Shown piece after piece: positions 41,281 through 51,397 of a stretch of 64,000 bases of DNA. Source of the DNA: Kudoa neothunni (lineage: Eukaryota > Cnidaria). Location of the stretch: the NCBI GenBank assembly GCA_964304625.1, contig OZ199838.1:1736001-1800000 (forward strand), given 5' to 3'. A program made the translations under genes and the position numbers. The notes below the pieces were generated by a model. It was not told where the DNA came from. It saw only the letters and a list, made by a program, of their open reading frames with translations, and ran no database searches. How positions within the stretch are numbered: the first letter of the stretch is position 1; each line of letters starts with the position of its first letter.

Positions 41281-42830
41281 CTAGGCGCTGGAATCTTGTG
41301 GTCGGATTTTGATGAAAAAGTGTGCAATACCCATAACAATGTATAGACATGCAAAAAGTATCAAAAATGTTTGATTACGCCAACCTTCAGGAACATATGG
41401 AGCCCCATAAGTGAGAATAACGCTGAAAACATTAGAGAAGATTAGCGCAACTGTCACAGGAATATTTTCGGGAATAGGATGTGCAGCCTTGGGACATAAT
41501 ATCATAGCCCAAACTTAGGTAGGGTGCAGCAACCATGCCATAAAAAATTGTAAGGATTGCAATGGAAGATTCGGTGTGTATTTTAAAATGAGAGAGAATA
41601 AACATGATGAACAAAGGAATAGCATTCACGAACATCAACAGTGATGAGACCACTATAGATATTCTGAAGGATCCGTATTTTACAATCAACCAACACAGCA
41701 CAGCAGTGAATGCCACACCAGAAAGCACTGCCAACGAACCTCCATAACTGATAAGAAAATTAGGGTTGGTATTCAAATTTTCCATAATCTAAAAATTATA
41801 TACACTACATTCTCACAAACCTTTCATACAATCCCATTAAGCATAAATGTAGAAGAGAGACGAAAATGAATAATAAAATCCATAGATGACGAACAGCAAT
41901 ATAAATTTAAACGACTTTAATAATAGCCACATGCTTTGAAATGCTTCTTTGATTGACTTCAATAGGTAGATCCACTTCGGTCGGAAACTTGCACTCTCTT
42001 CAGGTTTAACCATGTTATCATCTGTACTGGGGTCCGACGACGGTATTACCAATATAGATGCTATAAAAAGCATCTAAATTACAGAGGAAATATTAAGATA
42101 TATCGATATGAAATTAAGACAAATATTTTTGTAGACATACTGCGCATAAAACGCTTTCAGTACCAGTAATTATTAAGTATCTTTTTTGCATTTGTTGCAT
42201 ATCACTAGTTTGGCCCATAACAAGAGGTGAAAACACAAATCCCACAGCAGTCCCCAACAATACTTCCATTTACAATCAAAGTGGTGGAAGTAAGTTGTTG
42301 ATGCTCCTCAAAATATACTGACGAGACCAACGAAGGTATGTTATTTAAAACACACTGTGACAGCGAAACAATCACATTGCCGAGCATAACCACCCAAAAC
42401 GAAATATGGATGTAGTCTGATGGAGTGTCGTTATGGTATCCTAACAGGAAAGCCAAAGTTCTTAAAAGGCATCCAATAAATATCAAAGTGGTTCCTGCAA
42501 CTATACATCGCTTGATTCCTATCAACTGAGGTAAGAATAAAGAGGGAATGGCTTGAAATGCAAATGTAACAAAAAACACCACTGAAAACCATTCACAGAC
42601 AACAGAGCTTTTTTTAAAATAACTCATTGTGGAATTGTTCACCGCTGATAAACTTATCCCATATTTCGCACACAAGCAACAAACCAATAGAAAGGATTGC
42701 GGATATAAGAAATTTTCTAACCCCGGACTTTTTCGTATTAGGTACATTAGAGGTAGTAGGTTGTGGGGGGTTGTGAATCTAATGACCCATTCGGATTCGT
42801 ACTCCCCCAACTTAACCATGCTTTTTTACG
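41281..42830 (-). CDS. FLVCR-like transporter, copy 2 (frame-broken)
   Basis: Same architecture as copy 1. The first coding segment runs from about 42790 to 42141 and ends at a GTATGT donor. The second is about 42073-41837. The third is 41785-41281. Diagnostic blocks are kept: AVNNSTMSYF, CEWFSVVFFVTFAFQAIPS, FWVVMLGNVIVSLSQC, NIPSLVSSVYFEEH and GIAHFFIKI. An acceptor at CATTAG just before IHNPPQPT suggests a separate upstream start exon, so the true start is unknown. Three one-base frame breaks occur: one near the TGGGATAAG codons (about 42660), one after VNGSIVG (about 42262) and one after SLGYDIMSQG (about 41500). Copy 1 has none, so this copy may be decaying, or the assembly has indels. 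Confidence 0.72.
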
Positions 42831-43451
42831 CTAAGCACTCAGTGTCAATCTACTCTAACTCGATCAGACTAAGGATTAGCAATCACATTGGTATAACCAA
42901 CCGATATTTCTGGCAGACAGGCGAAGGTTTTTGAATAATCTCCTACCTCTTTGGTGGTTCTTGTTGCTAATATTAGTGGGGTTAGTGATTTATATCATTT
43001 TTTATTAACGTTAATTTGAATGTATCGAGGAATTGTGAGTTATCGGTTCCCACAAGTCATTATACAATAAGATTAATAATCCTTTATTTATTCTGATTAT
43101 TTTGAAAACATGGACTACGTTGAAATTGAACTCATTCCCTTAGGTATTTCTAGCAGCAACCACAAATTACTGGATTAGCTCGTGGGATTATTGTTTATTT
43201 GCTTGTTATTCGTAAAACGTATTTTGTGAAATATGCCTATTGCGCACATTTTCGAGGATTAGAAAAAAACTGTGCAATAAATATTATTCAGTTTTTCGTT
43301 ACTTTTTATTATCGATCCCATCTTTTTCGACAGAATTGATTTTTTAACCAAAATTGTTTATAACTTTAAATCAAACTTCCTGTCACATTAAAATTTGGTT
43401 TTTTAATCGAAAACTCAATTATTAAAGCTTAATAACACGGCCCCAACTCAG

Positions 43452-43463
43452 TGCGCATGCGCG
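43452..43463. promoter_or_regulatory. NRF1-like palindrome TGCGCATGCGCG
   Basis: It matches the established NRF1 consensus YGCGCAYGCGCR and stands out in AT-rich surroundings. It lies about 0.6 kb upstream of transporter copy 2 (minus strand) and 1.7 kb upstream of NELF-C/D. Its target gene is not decided by the sequence. Confidence 0.4.
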
Positions 43464-43930
43464 GGGTGTGATTTTTAGAGGGCTGCGAGCGGAGTTTTAA
43501 AAAAACCCAAAGTCGAGAAAAACACTACTTTAAGGTACACACAAAAAATAGAATCATATCTATGAAAGTTTTTAATCTTCTTCCGATTCAATAAATACGT
43601 CTTCACACATAAAATTTAAATTAATCGTCGTATGATTACGAAATTTTGGCGTGAATACTCACTCACGATTAATTACTTCATAATTCAAAATATATTTTGG
43701 AATAACTTTTAAATTATCTAAAAAAGCGCGATAATGTTTACTGAGTAATTGTGTAATCGTGTCATGTTAAACAATCTAATGTGCTGTCGTTCCATATCGC
43801 AAATGTTTTAAACCCTGCATGCCGGTGGTTCCCGCACCCCTAAGGGTATAAATTGTGGGTTTGAGGATGCGAGACTCGATTACAACAGAAAATAATATTT
43901 GAGAAAATGTGAGTCAGCTACACCTTATCG

Positions 43931-43984
43931 TATGCAACGTATGCAACATATACAACGTATAAAACATATACAACGTACGCAAGC
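43931..43984. repeat. 9-bp minisatellite, six units
   Basis: Six head-to-tail units with consensus TATACAACG: TATGCAACG, TATGCAACA, TATACAACG, TATAAAACA, TATACAACG, TACGCAAGC. The unit is a multiple of three, so the frame through it would read Tyr-Thr/Ala/Lys-Thr, but no open gene surrounds it. Confidence 0.8.
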
Positions 43985-45098
43985 TGGTGCGAGTCCAATT
44001 TTAGTTGAGAAGCGCTTCAGCATGGTATAATCTGAATAGAATACGTCATTAAAAATATATATATTAATGCCGTACATACAAAAATTTAATCATTCTTTAA
44101 TGTTTACAGGTTTTCAATGAAAATTTTCTCATTTTGTATTAAATGAGCAAAACCCCCAAGCTCTGGATTTTTATTTTATTTGTAAAGAATATTAATTGTA
44201 CATATTTAAAACTACAGTGGCGCAGGGTTATTACGCACATTTTGAAATAGTGCCAAAAATTCAAAATATACAAATTAACCAATGATATAAATCGGGAGAT
44301 AAGAGTAAAATATATCGATAAATATAATTGTAAAATTGAGAAATAATTTTTTGTTGGGAAAAATAGGAGTGCATGCTTATTGCGCACCCAAGTTCTGTTG
44401 TTTGATTACATTGACATGGTTGGTATGCGGTAGGAAAATAGAGAAAATCATCACCCACTTTAAGAAAACGTTTCCAACTATTTAATAATTAGAAAAATAA
44501 GGAATTATGATTGGCTCGAAAATGAACGAACACCGTTAAGCGTTCCCGCCTTAAATCAGTCATCACATTGAAAACAATTGTGTCAATAGAATCAAAAATA
44601 TTTGCAGACTTCATTTCAGGTGATTTAAGATTTTATCGCAAAACTCAGAAAAAATTCAAACTACTCGATATAAAAATGAAAGAATGGATCTAACTTTCGA
44701 GAACGAGAAATACATAGCTGACCAGAGAGTACAATAAAATAGGACAATAAATTAGCTGATCACATCGAGGATAACACGCCTATGACTGTTTGTCGAGGAT
44801 TAGTCTAAAGATAAATAAATTAAATAGAAAATCTAAAAGAAATAAATAAAGAAATTATTCAAGGTCTATGACATCGAAATGTTGAGTCACATCACAAAGT
44901 TAAATTTTTCCTTTTGTAAAATAAAATAAGAGAAATAACAAATTTCTTATTGAAAAAATAATTCGCTCTTAAACTATCTTATTTATTTTCCAAATACTCT
45001 GTGAAAAATAAAAAAATTATTATTAGTTATTGGTACAACAAGAGAATAAATAAAAAAACAGAAAAAGTGGCCGCGCATCCACCAAATTTTCCCACATG

Positions 45099-45109
45099 TG
45101 CGCAGGCGC
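45099..45109. promoter_or_regulatory. NRF1-like site TGCGCAGGCGC upstream of NELF-C/D
   Basis: It fits the NRF1 consensus and sits about 100 bases before the first recognisable NELF-C/D coding sequence, a typical place for this factor at housekeeping promoters. A perfect 8-bp inverted repeat (TACGCACT / AGTGCGTA, 45138-45145 and 45165-45172) follows. Confidence 0.4.
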
Positions 45110-45179
45110 TAATGGATATTAAGTAGCGCAGGGTTATTACGCACTCGAGTCTTTGTCACAAAAAAGTGCGTAGAATCTT

Positions 45180-47473
45180 TGCGCAACTGTATCTCGCCAA
45201 TTTAAATATTTTACTCAAAACTTGGATATTGTTAGAATTCAATTACTAGCAATATATTCAGTTTCCGCGCATATTTGGGCTAAAAAGTTTAAATATCATG
45301 TACGCATGTGCAAGAAATGGATGAGACGTATAGTTTCTATCTTAGATGGCTTAAAAATAGCGGTAACCACGATCAACGTTAATTTAAAAAATATATTTAA
45401 CACATTTGGAATGTTTAAAGGTTTGACCGAAACAGAAATTAAGAAATTTGTTGAAAATATTGTTCAAGATTTTGTGACACGTGAAAATAAACATTTTTTG
45501 AGTTCACAACGGGATCTCAATAATAATTTTATGACAAATAGTGCGCACATAGAAAAATCAGTAATAGTTCGTTTCCAAATTTGAATCTTAACTTCAAGTT
45601 AAATTAGACTGAAAATGAGGAGGTTTCTTCTTGGTTGGACAATCTTTTAGATAATGGTTCCACATGGAAAAGTTTGATTATGAATATTTTCGAAGAGAAT
45701 AGCGAAAATGAACGATTAAAATCCTTGGTTTCAGTATTTGAGTTATATTAATGAGTTGCCATATGGTTATCAACTTTTAGAGTATTTACAAAAAAGAAGG
45801 TAGAAAATTGTGTCATCCCTCCATAGTGTGTACAACACCAGATCTCTTTATTGAAACTATTATTGATATGATCTTTACTTCGATGAAGAATGGATCGATT
45901 TTAGATTTATCGGTAAATCATCTCTATCCTATTTAGATTATTTCCAATTATAAATGATTACAACCAAGGAAATAGCAACATATTCACCATTCTCATATTT
46001 GACTGTTCAATGTGTTCTAAGAAAAATTGTTCCCAATATTCTAGATGGGTCAATCTCAGCGAATTTGGTTGCCGCATTCGATCGAATATCCATTGAAGTG
46101 CATGAATATGTTTCCAAAAAATGCAAGTGATTCTCTAATTTATTTATTTATTTGTTTGTTCAATGAGATGTGTTGTACAGTCATAGTTGTTTGCATCAAA
46201 TGGATTTGGTTCTAAACTCGGGCAGAAATTTTATTGACCAACAGCAACAAGAAATATCCGAGGTGTTCTTTAATTTTCTGCAAACCGGTTCCATCACAAT
46301 AAATATGGTCGAACAGGTACTAATGACTTCGTGGTTAACATTGATATCTGTTATAATCAATTATAATAGATACATAATTATCTCCATAAATATTATCTTT
46401 TATCTATGGAAACTAAAAGTGAAAGAGTAGTTTTACAAAAAGATTGTTTGCTCTATGATATTTGTTCAAATCGATTCCTATCAAGTGGATTATTTAATAT
46501 TTGATTGGTGAATTTTGTTGTATTTTTAATTTTAGAGAGATTTGTGGAGGAATTGTTTATTCATTTGGAAATCAATGAGAGAGATAACAATCCAACAGAA
46601 ATACTCGCAAAAACCCTTTCGCTTTTGATTGTGTGCAACAATGATAATCTTTTTAATGATTGTAATATTGATCAATCAAATGAGAATAGCAGCGAACACC
46701 AAGATACGAATAGTTTGGATTGTATAGAAAAATACTTTTTTCCGACACTATCAGCCTCCTCAGAAAGTTATCCGAATCAGAATTAAGCATAATACGATTT
46801 GAAGATGTGTCAAAGACCCTTGAGAGACCTCTAAAGTAAAAACCGTCTGATATTTTTACGTCTTTCTACTCTGATACCTTTGTTGGTAGGGTTTCTTCGA
46901 TTGCTTACGGTTTTATGGTGTGGTTCCGGCATAATCTCGAAGTGAAGAATTTCTCAGATGCCACCCGCCATGACTACTATGCCCTATTTCTTTCTTCTTT
47001 TCGATTCAATTATCAATCTGCATATGCCTATATTGCATCGTGAGATTTTGGAAGTTTGAAATCAATTTTATTTATGACGTTTGATCATGTGGAAGCACTC
47101 ACAGAAGTACAATTTTTCGGTCTTTCTTTTGTGATTTGTTATAGTTGAAACTCAAAAAATGCTGTATGAGTTCCATACTCTTTTTGATGATACATTGTGA
47201 TATGATGCCGCAAGTGTACGAAGTGATATCCAACTACAAGAATTCCTCCACGGATACGTCCTTGTTGTTCTATTTTATTAGAAAGGTTTGTTTTTTTAAT
47301 TTATGGTGGTTTATTCGGTGATTAAATATTAGTTCTTGAAAATTATAAGACCTCCATTTTCGAATGAATTCAAAAAGTTATGGGGTCCTTTCCTCAATTC
47401 TGACGATATTCAAAGTGGTTTACGTTTGAATGAAAAAGAAAGTCTAAATTTCTTTCTTAAACACATGGCTTAA
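45180..47473 (+). CDS. NELFCD: Negative elongation factor C/D (TH1/NELF-C/D)
   Basis: Recognised by co-linear similarity to human NELF-C/D. LKNIFNTF...VENIVQDF matches the early helices. ENEEVSSWLDNLLDNGSTWKSL matches the TEEGETPAWLEQ region. LKLKKCCM...SSTDTSLLFYFIRK matches ELKKTLL...LDTDISLIRYF, and LKIIRPPFSNEF matches VIAPPYTSDF near the C-terminus. Exons end at 45560, then 45608-45733, 45781-45912, 45969-46126, 46181-46316, 46538-46835, 46890-47053, 47145-47285 and 47333-47473. Introns are 47-91 nt plus one of 221. The start is unresolved; coding similarity begins near 45180-45230. Frame breaks occur at a T6 run (about 46740) and a CT-rich run (about 46990). NELF-C/D scaffolds the complex that pauses RNA polymerase II. 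An NRF1-like site lies just upstream. Confidence 0.78.
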
Positions 47474-48234
47474 TGGCGCCACTTTGTTTTTAAAATTGTT
47501 TCTGCAGTCATCTTCTTGATATTTGTAAAGATATTGTTTTTCTAATTGGTTCGTAGACATTTTTGGAATCTATAATTTGACAGGCAAAACAATTATTATG
47601 AATTTTAATGATACAAAAATATTTTTTATTTAAGTCAATTATTATCACAATTAGCTACAAACAAACGAAAACCAAATATATGCGATAGTGTGCTTTTTTA
47701 TTTTATTTTAAATGGGTACATTCATTTACGAAATTAATCGTCTGTCGGATTATCAGGCGATTTTTTGAAGTTTCTTATTCGTTTTTATAAAAATAGAATT
47801 AACAGCTTATCATTTGGGATCGCGGTTTTCGATTTTAGTCGATTTTTTTTAAATAAACGTCGAAAACTGTGAGCACTACTTTTAATATTGAGTGAAATTC
47901 TGTGTGACCGGTTTTGAAGTTAGATACGTTTTATAGTAGTCACAATGACCGATCAAATGTCCGTTGGTTGCGCATGAGGGTATGACAACAAATTTGATGA
48001 ATTTTTACCTTCTTTAATATAATTATTCTTTAAATTTTTTACAATGATTGAAAATTTTATATATTAATTCGATTAATCAAGGTTGTATAGACATAATTAG
48101 AAATTACTGTTAGGCGCTCTTGTATGGTTGTCGTGAATTGTGGGTCATTTTTTGCTGTGTTTAAAAATTGTTTTTCATATTTTTATAAATTCTTTATGTA
48201 TGGAACGAAATTAATGTGTAGTTATAAAAGGATA

Positions 48235-48260
48235 TACAGCGAAGTCTCGTTATAGCTCAA
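48235..48260 (+). repeat. Solo pogo/Tigger-type terminal sequence
   Basis: A TA is followed by CAGCGAAGTCTCGTTATAGC, close in style to the Tigger end at 15957 (CAG..A.GTCTCG). No opposite end was located, so this is probably a truncated copy. Confidence 0.4.
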
Positions 48261-49084
48261 TACATAAGTAATTTTTAAGCTTAACCCATTAAAATAAAAG
48301 TTTTCAAAAACGGGAAATTTCAACTTTTAAATTAATGCTAATATTCAATGGAAAACTTCGGTTAGCGTTTGGACTTATAGTTATTCAAAAATAAACGAAT
48401 GAAATTAATAATAAGATTAAAATGTTTGTTGATAGATAAATACAATACTAGAATTTATCCAAAAATTGATGGCTGTCACAATCGCTATTATACTTTATGG
48501 TTTACAAATCGATAAAAACAAAATTTTTATATTTATATTATGGGAATGTTTATGATCATTTCAATTAGAAAAACCTGGATGTTATATTAAGTTAAGTTGT
48601 GTTATATGTTATATTATATTATTCAGGTTGGCGGGTCTTAAAAACCTTTAACGAATCTTTAACTTTATTCGGGAGAGCCAATGATCCATTTTACGATTAT
48701 ATAATTTAAAAAATATATTTTATAATTTATAACATTTTTATTCAAAATAGAAAACCCTTATGTTATCAATTACCCCAAAGAGTGATTTTAAAAAAAATAC
48801 TAAATTAATGTATTTTTGAAAATGTTAAATCTTTAGTTTCTATAGTATTTTCCAAAATAATCATGCTTTTTAAGCTTATGTAGAAATTGATGATATAATT
48901 TAATTATTTTTTCACTTTTGGATTCCAATTACCTCTTGTGCACTAATTGTATGGTATATAGATGATAAAATTATTTTATAGCTATACAAAAGTTACATTA
49001 GAAAGATGACAATTAATTATATATTTGGTATTAATATTTCCAAAAAATTATATAGTTTTCAAAAAATATCAAGTGACGATAACT

Positions 49085-49112
49085 GGGTCGAAAACGACCC
49101 AACAAACTTTAA
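49085..49112. repeat. Perfect GGGTCG-AAAA-CGACCC hairpin next to TTAA
   Basis: The 6-bp stem with an AAAA loop spans 49085-49100, and TTAA is at 49109-49112. It matches the window-wide pattern of G-rich hairpins near TTAA, probably a piggyBac-like right end. Confidence 0.45.
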
Positions 49113-49943
49113 TGGGTTATTGCCAGGATTTTTTTTACGTTCAGACTGATAGAACATAATTTAATAGTTATTTTTCTCAACTCTTACCTGACGCATTTCT
49201 GAATAATTATTTAATTAAATTATTGTTTGTAAATATTATTTTTATTAATTTAATATAAATAAAAATGAACTTAAATTAGATTCATTGTGGATTTTTCTTT
49301 TATGAAAAAAATTAATACAAATAAGAAATATATTTTTGATAAATAAATGTATTAGTTTTATATATGCCATCTACAATAATAAAACATATTTAATTAGTTT
49401 AAAAACGTCCTATTTATAATTATCTTGGACTAACATTTAAAGTTAAAAATGAAAATAAATATACGTATATATGCAGATATACATAGAGGAAATGATGGAT
49501 TTTGACCTACAAAGCACAAATTTAATAAAAAATAATAAGATAAACGCGGTCATTCTAAAAAAAAGAAAGTATGAAGCGGTGGCTACAATAAGAGTAATAG
49601 TGATGAATATTCTTTTTTGCAAATATCTAAAACGAAATGAAAATTATGCATATTCTTATACGATAACTCCAGATGAAAGTCACACGATAAAAAATTTTGG
49701 ATTTTCATCATTATTTGTCCAGTAACAATTTTCAAAGTTACGCTGACGACGCAAGCGCATGTTAACAACCTTATGGGGAATTATGGCTCTAAGTCCCAAT
49801 CTCCAACTTACAATCATGTCCAAATCACTCCTAGAGATAAACAAATTTTGGTATATGTAATAAATGTTTCAATTCTAAAGTAACTATAGGAATTAAAATG
49901 TCAAAGGGATAATTTAAAAAAATACATTACCAATGTGAGATAG

Positions 49944-50667
49944 ATGTTAGGTTTTTTATGGGTGATAAAAGTTGATAGTTGGAGCAAAAAGTGCGATCAA
50001 ATCGTGAATTTGCAAAAAAGGTTGATAAATGAACAGAAAAGAGAGTATCGATTGTGTGCTTGTCTACCACAAATAATACCCTTATTTTAAGGAGAGCTTC
50101 AAACGTTTTAAAAATCAATAAATTTAAACAAAAAACTCATTGAAAGATGCGATTCAATGCTTCATCAAATAGAAATTTTAGTGATTAAAAACTCTATTGA
50201 TTTTCCAACTAAGAATTCTAATGTACAGATTGCTGACGTAGAAATGGCTGAAATTAATGTGACTGTCTTTGATTCATTGGGTTAAGGGTGTTGAATTACT
50301 CAAGCAATTGAATAGCGTACCTTTTTATGAATTGTCACACTTATCGAATTCTTAATTTAGAAAGTCAATGTGGAAGACATAAAAATGGAAAATGACGAAG
50401 CCCTGCTTATGAATCAAGTTACATACATTTATTCTGCTAAAATATTTAATATCATTCTAACACAAGGAAATATCAAAAATTTTACTATCTGAATTGAATG
50501 AATCCGATTTGGTTGAAATCGAGCGTGAACTAGAAACAATAGTTGAAATATCTGCCGATGGGAACGTCGATTCTACCGTTGAAAATCTACCATCAGTTCC
50601 TAGTGAAAATCCTAAATCAGATGTACACAGTTCTATTGAGAAGAATAAACAAAAAATTATCAATTGA
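49944..50667 (+). CDS. CHMP6: CHMP6/Vps20-like ESCRT-III subunit
   Basis: SNF7-type order of parts. An N-terminal helix (DQIVNLQKRLINEQKREYRL) comes first. A basic alpha2 region (KINKFKQKT, then LIERCDSMLHQIEIL) follows. The 50361-50417 exon matches the CHMP6 MSIEEVERILDE region. The last exon, 50467-50667, has ELNESDLVEIERELETI and NLPSVPSENP. The latter matches the CHMP6 MIM2 peptide (LPEVPSEPLP) that binds the VPS4 MIT domain, which is why I choose CHMP6. Introns are 44 and 49 nt. The 5' part has frame breaks near 50060, 50135 and 50283, so the exact start is uncertain; a second ATG at 49958 begins MGDK, suiting the N-myristoylated MG start of CHMP6. Either a decayed gene or sequencing indels. 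Role: membrane remodelling at endosomes. Confidence 0.68.
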
Positions 50668-51397
50668 TTTTTTTATGATTTTTATGGCCGATATTATGAA
50701 ATTTTTTGCGTTATTAAATGATTAGAATCCATTAATATAATTTACTATAAATTGTATTTTTCAGTTTATTGTATTTTTGTAATTTTTCTCATTTATTTTT
50801 TTGAACTAAATTTGCCTTTAATAAAGAGTTAATAAACATAACTTACTAAATTAATTCTTTCGTAGTAGATTTCAACGTTATTATTATTATTTTTCGAGAA
50901 GCAACGACAACTTTTTACATCAACCCTAGTTCAAAATTTTGTCATTATTTTTCTGTAGCTTCGATTTATTTAGTCAGTTGTTTGAAAAATGACTAAATTC
51001 ACAATAAAAATTCGGGATTGATCACAATTTTTGAATTTGCGTAACATAATAGCGATTTACAACAAAATCTAGTTATTAATCTGGAATATCTTTAATTCCT
51101 TGATAAAAATTATTTATTTAATTCCTGCTAAACTTTCCCTTTTAAAAAATTACTTTATTTCTGTAGTTTACTACCATAGATACGTTGAACTATGTTATCC
51201 TATTTATATATAAAATACATTTTAGAGAAATTAGGAGAATTCAAGAAAAATTTATTTATAACGATGATGTAAAAATTCCATACGATCTAAGGCTAGAAAA
51301 TAAGTTTATTTTTGTATAATTGAATAAACAATTGTTTCCGATAATAAATACTATTCGTTAAAATATAATCCAATTTATATTTTGCTGAACTATTGTT
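50668..51397. other. Intergenic, upstream of gene B
   Basis: AT-rich. Contains the CHMP6-like 3' end (AATAAA near 50819) and the promoter region of gene B, without recognisable elements. Confidence 0.45.

Larger units (their letters stand above)
42831..45098. other. Intergenic with repeated TATTRCGCAC words and promoter-like motifs
   Basis: No protein-coding gene supported. Four direct copies of TATTRCGCAC occur at 43238, 44229, 44378 and 45135. The 44215 copy begins TA-CAGTGGCGCAGGG, a pogo-like end, so these may be transposon ends. An NRF1-like palindrome (43452-43463), a TATA-like box (43847-43852), a GTGAGT donor (43909) and a 9-bp minisatellite (43931-43984) are also present. Confidence 0.5.
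47474..49943. other. Intergenic with transposon-end motifs
   Basis: No gene supported; the plus frame at 49471-49725 has no recognisable motif. A pogo-type end (TA then CAGCGAAGTCTCGTTATAGC) begins at 48235 without a detected partner. A perfect GGGTCG/CGACCC hairpin beside TTAA lies at 49085-49112. Confidence 0.5.

Noticed and set aside
44139-44458. Minus-strand hydrophobic frames near 44.3 kb
   Set aside because: They overlap each other in different frames, are AT-driven, and cover the repeated TATTRCGCAC words rather than a conserved protein.
40349-49112. One large piggyBac element joining the hairpin ends at 40.3 and 49.1 kb
   Set aside because: It would enclose transporter copy 2 and NELF-C/D, and the two ends are not similar enough to be one element's inverted repeats.
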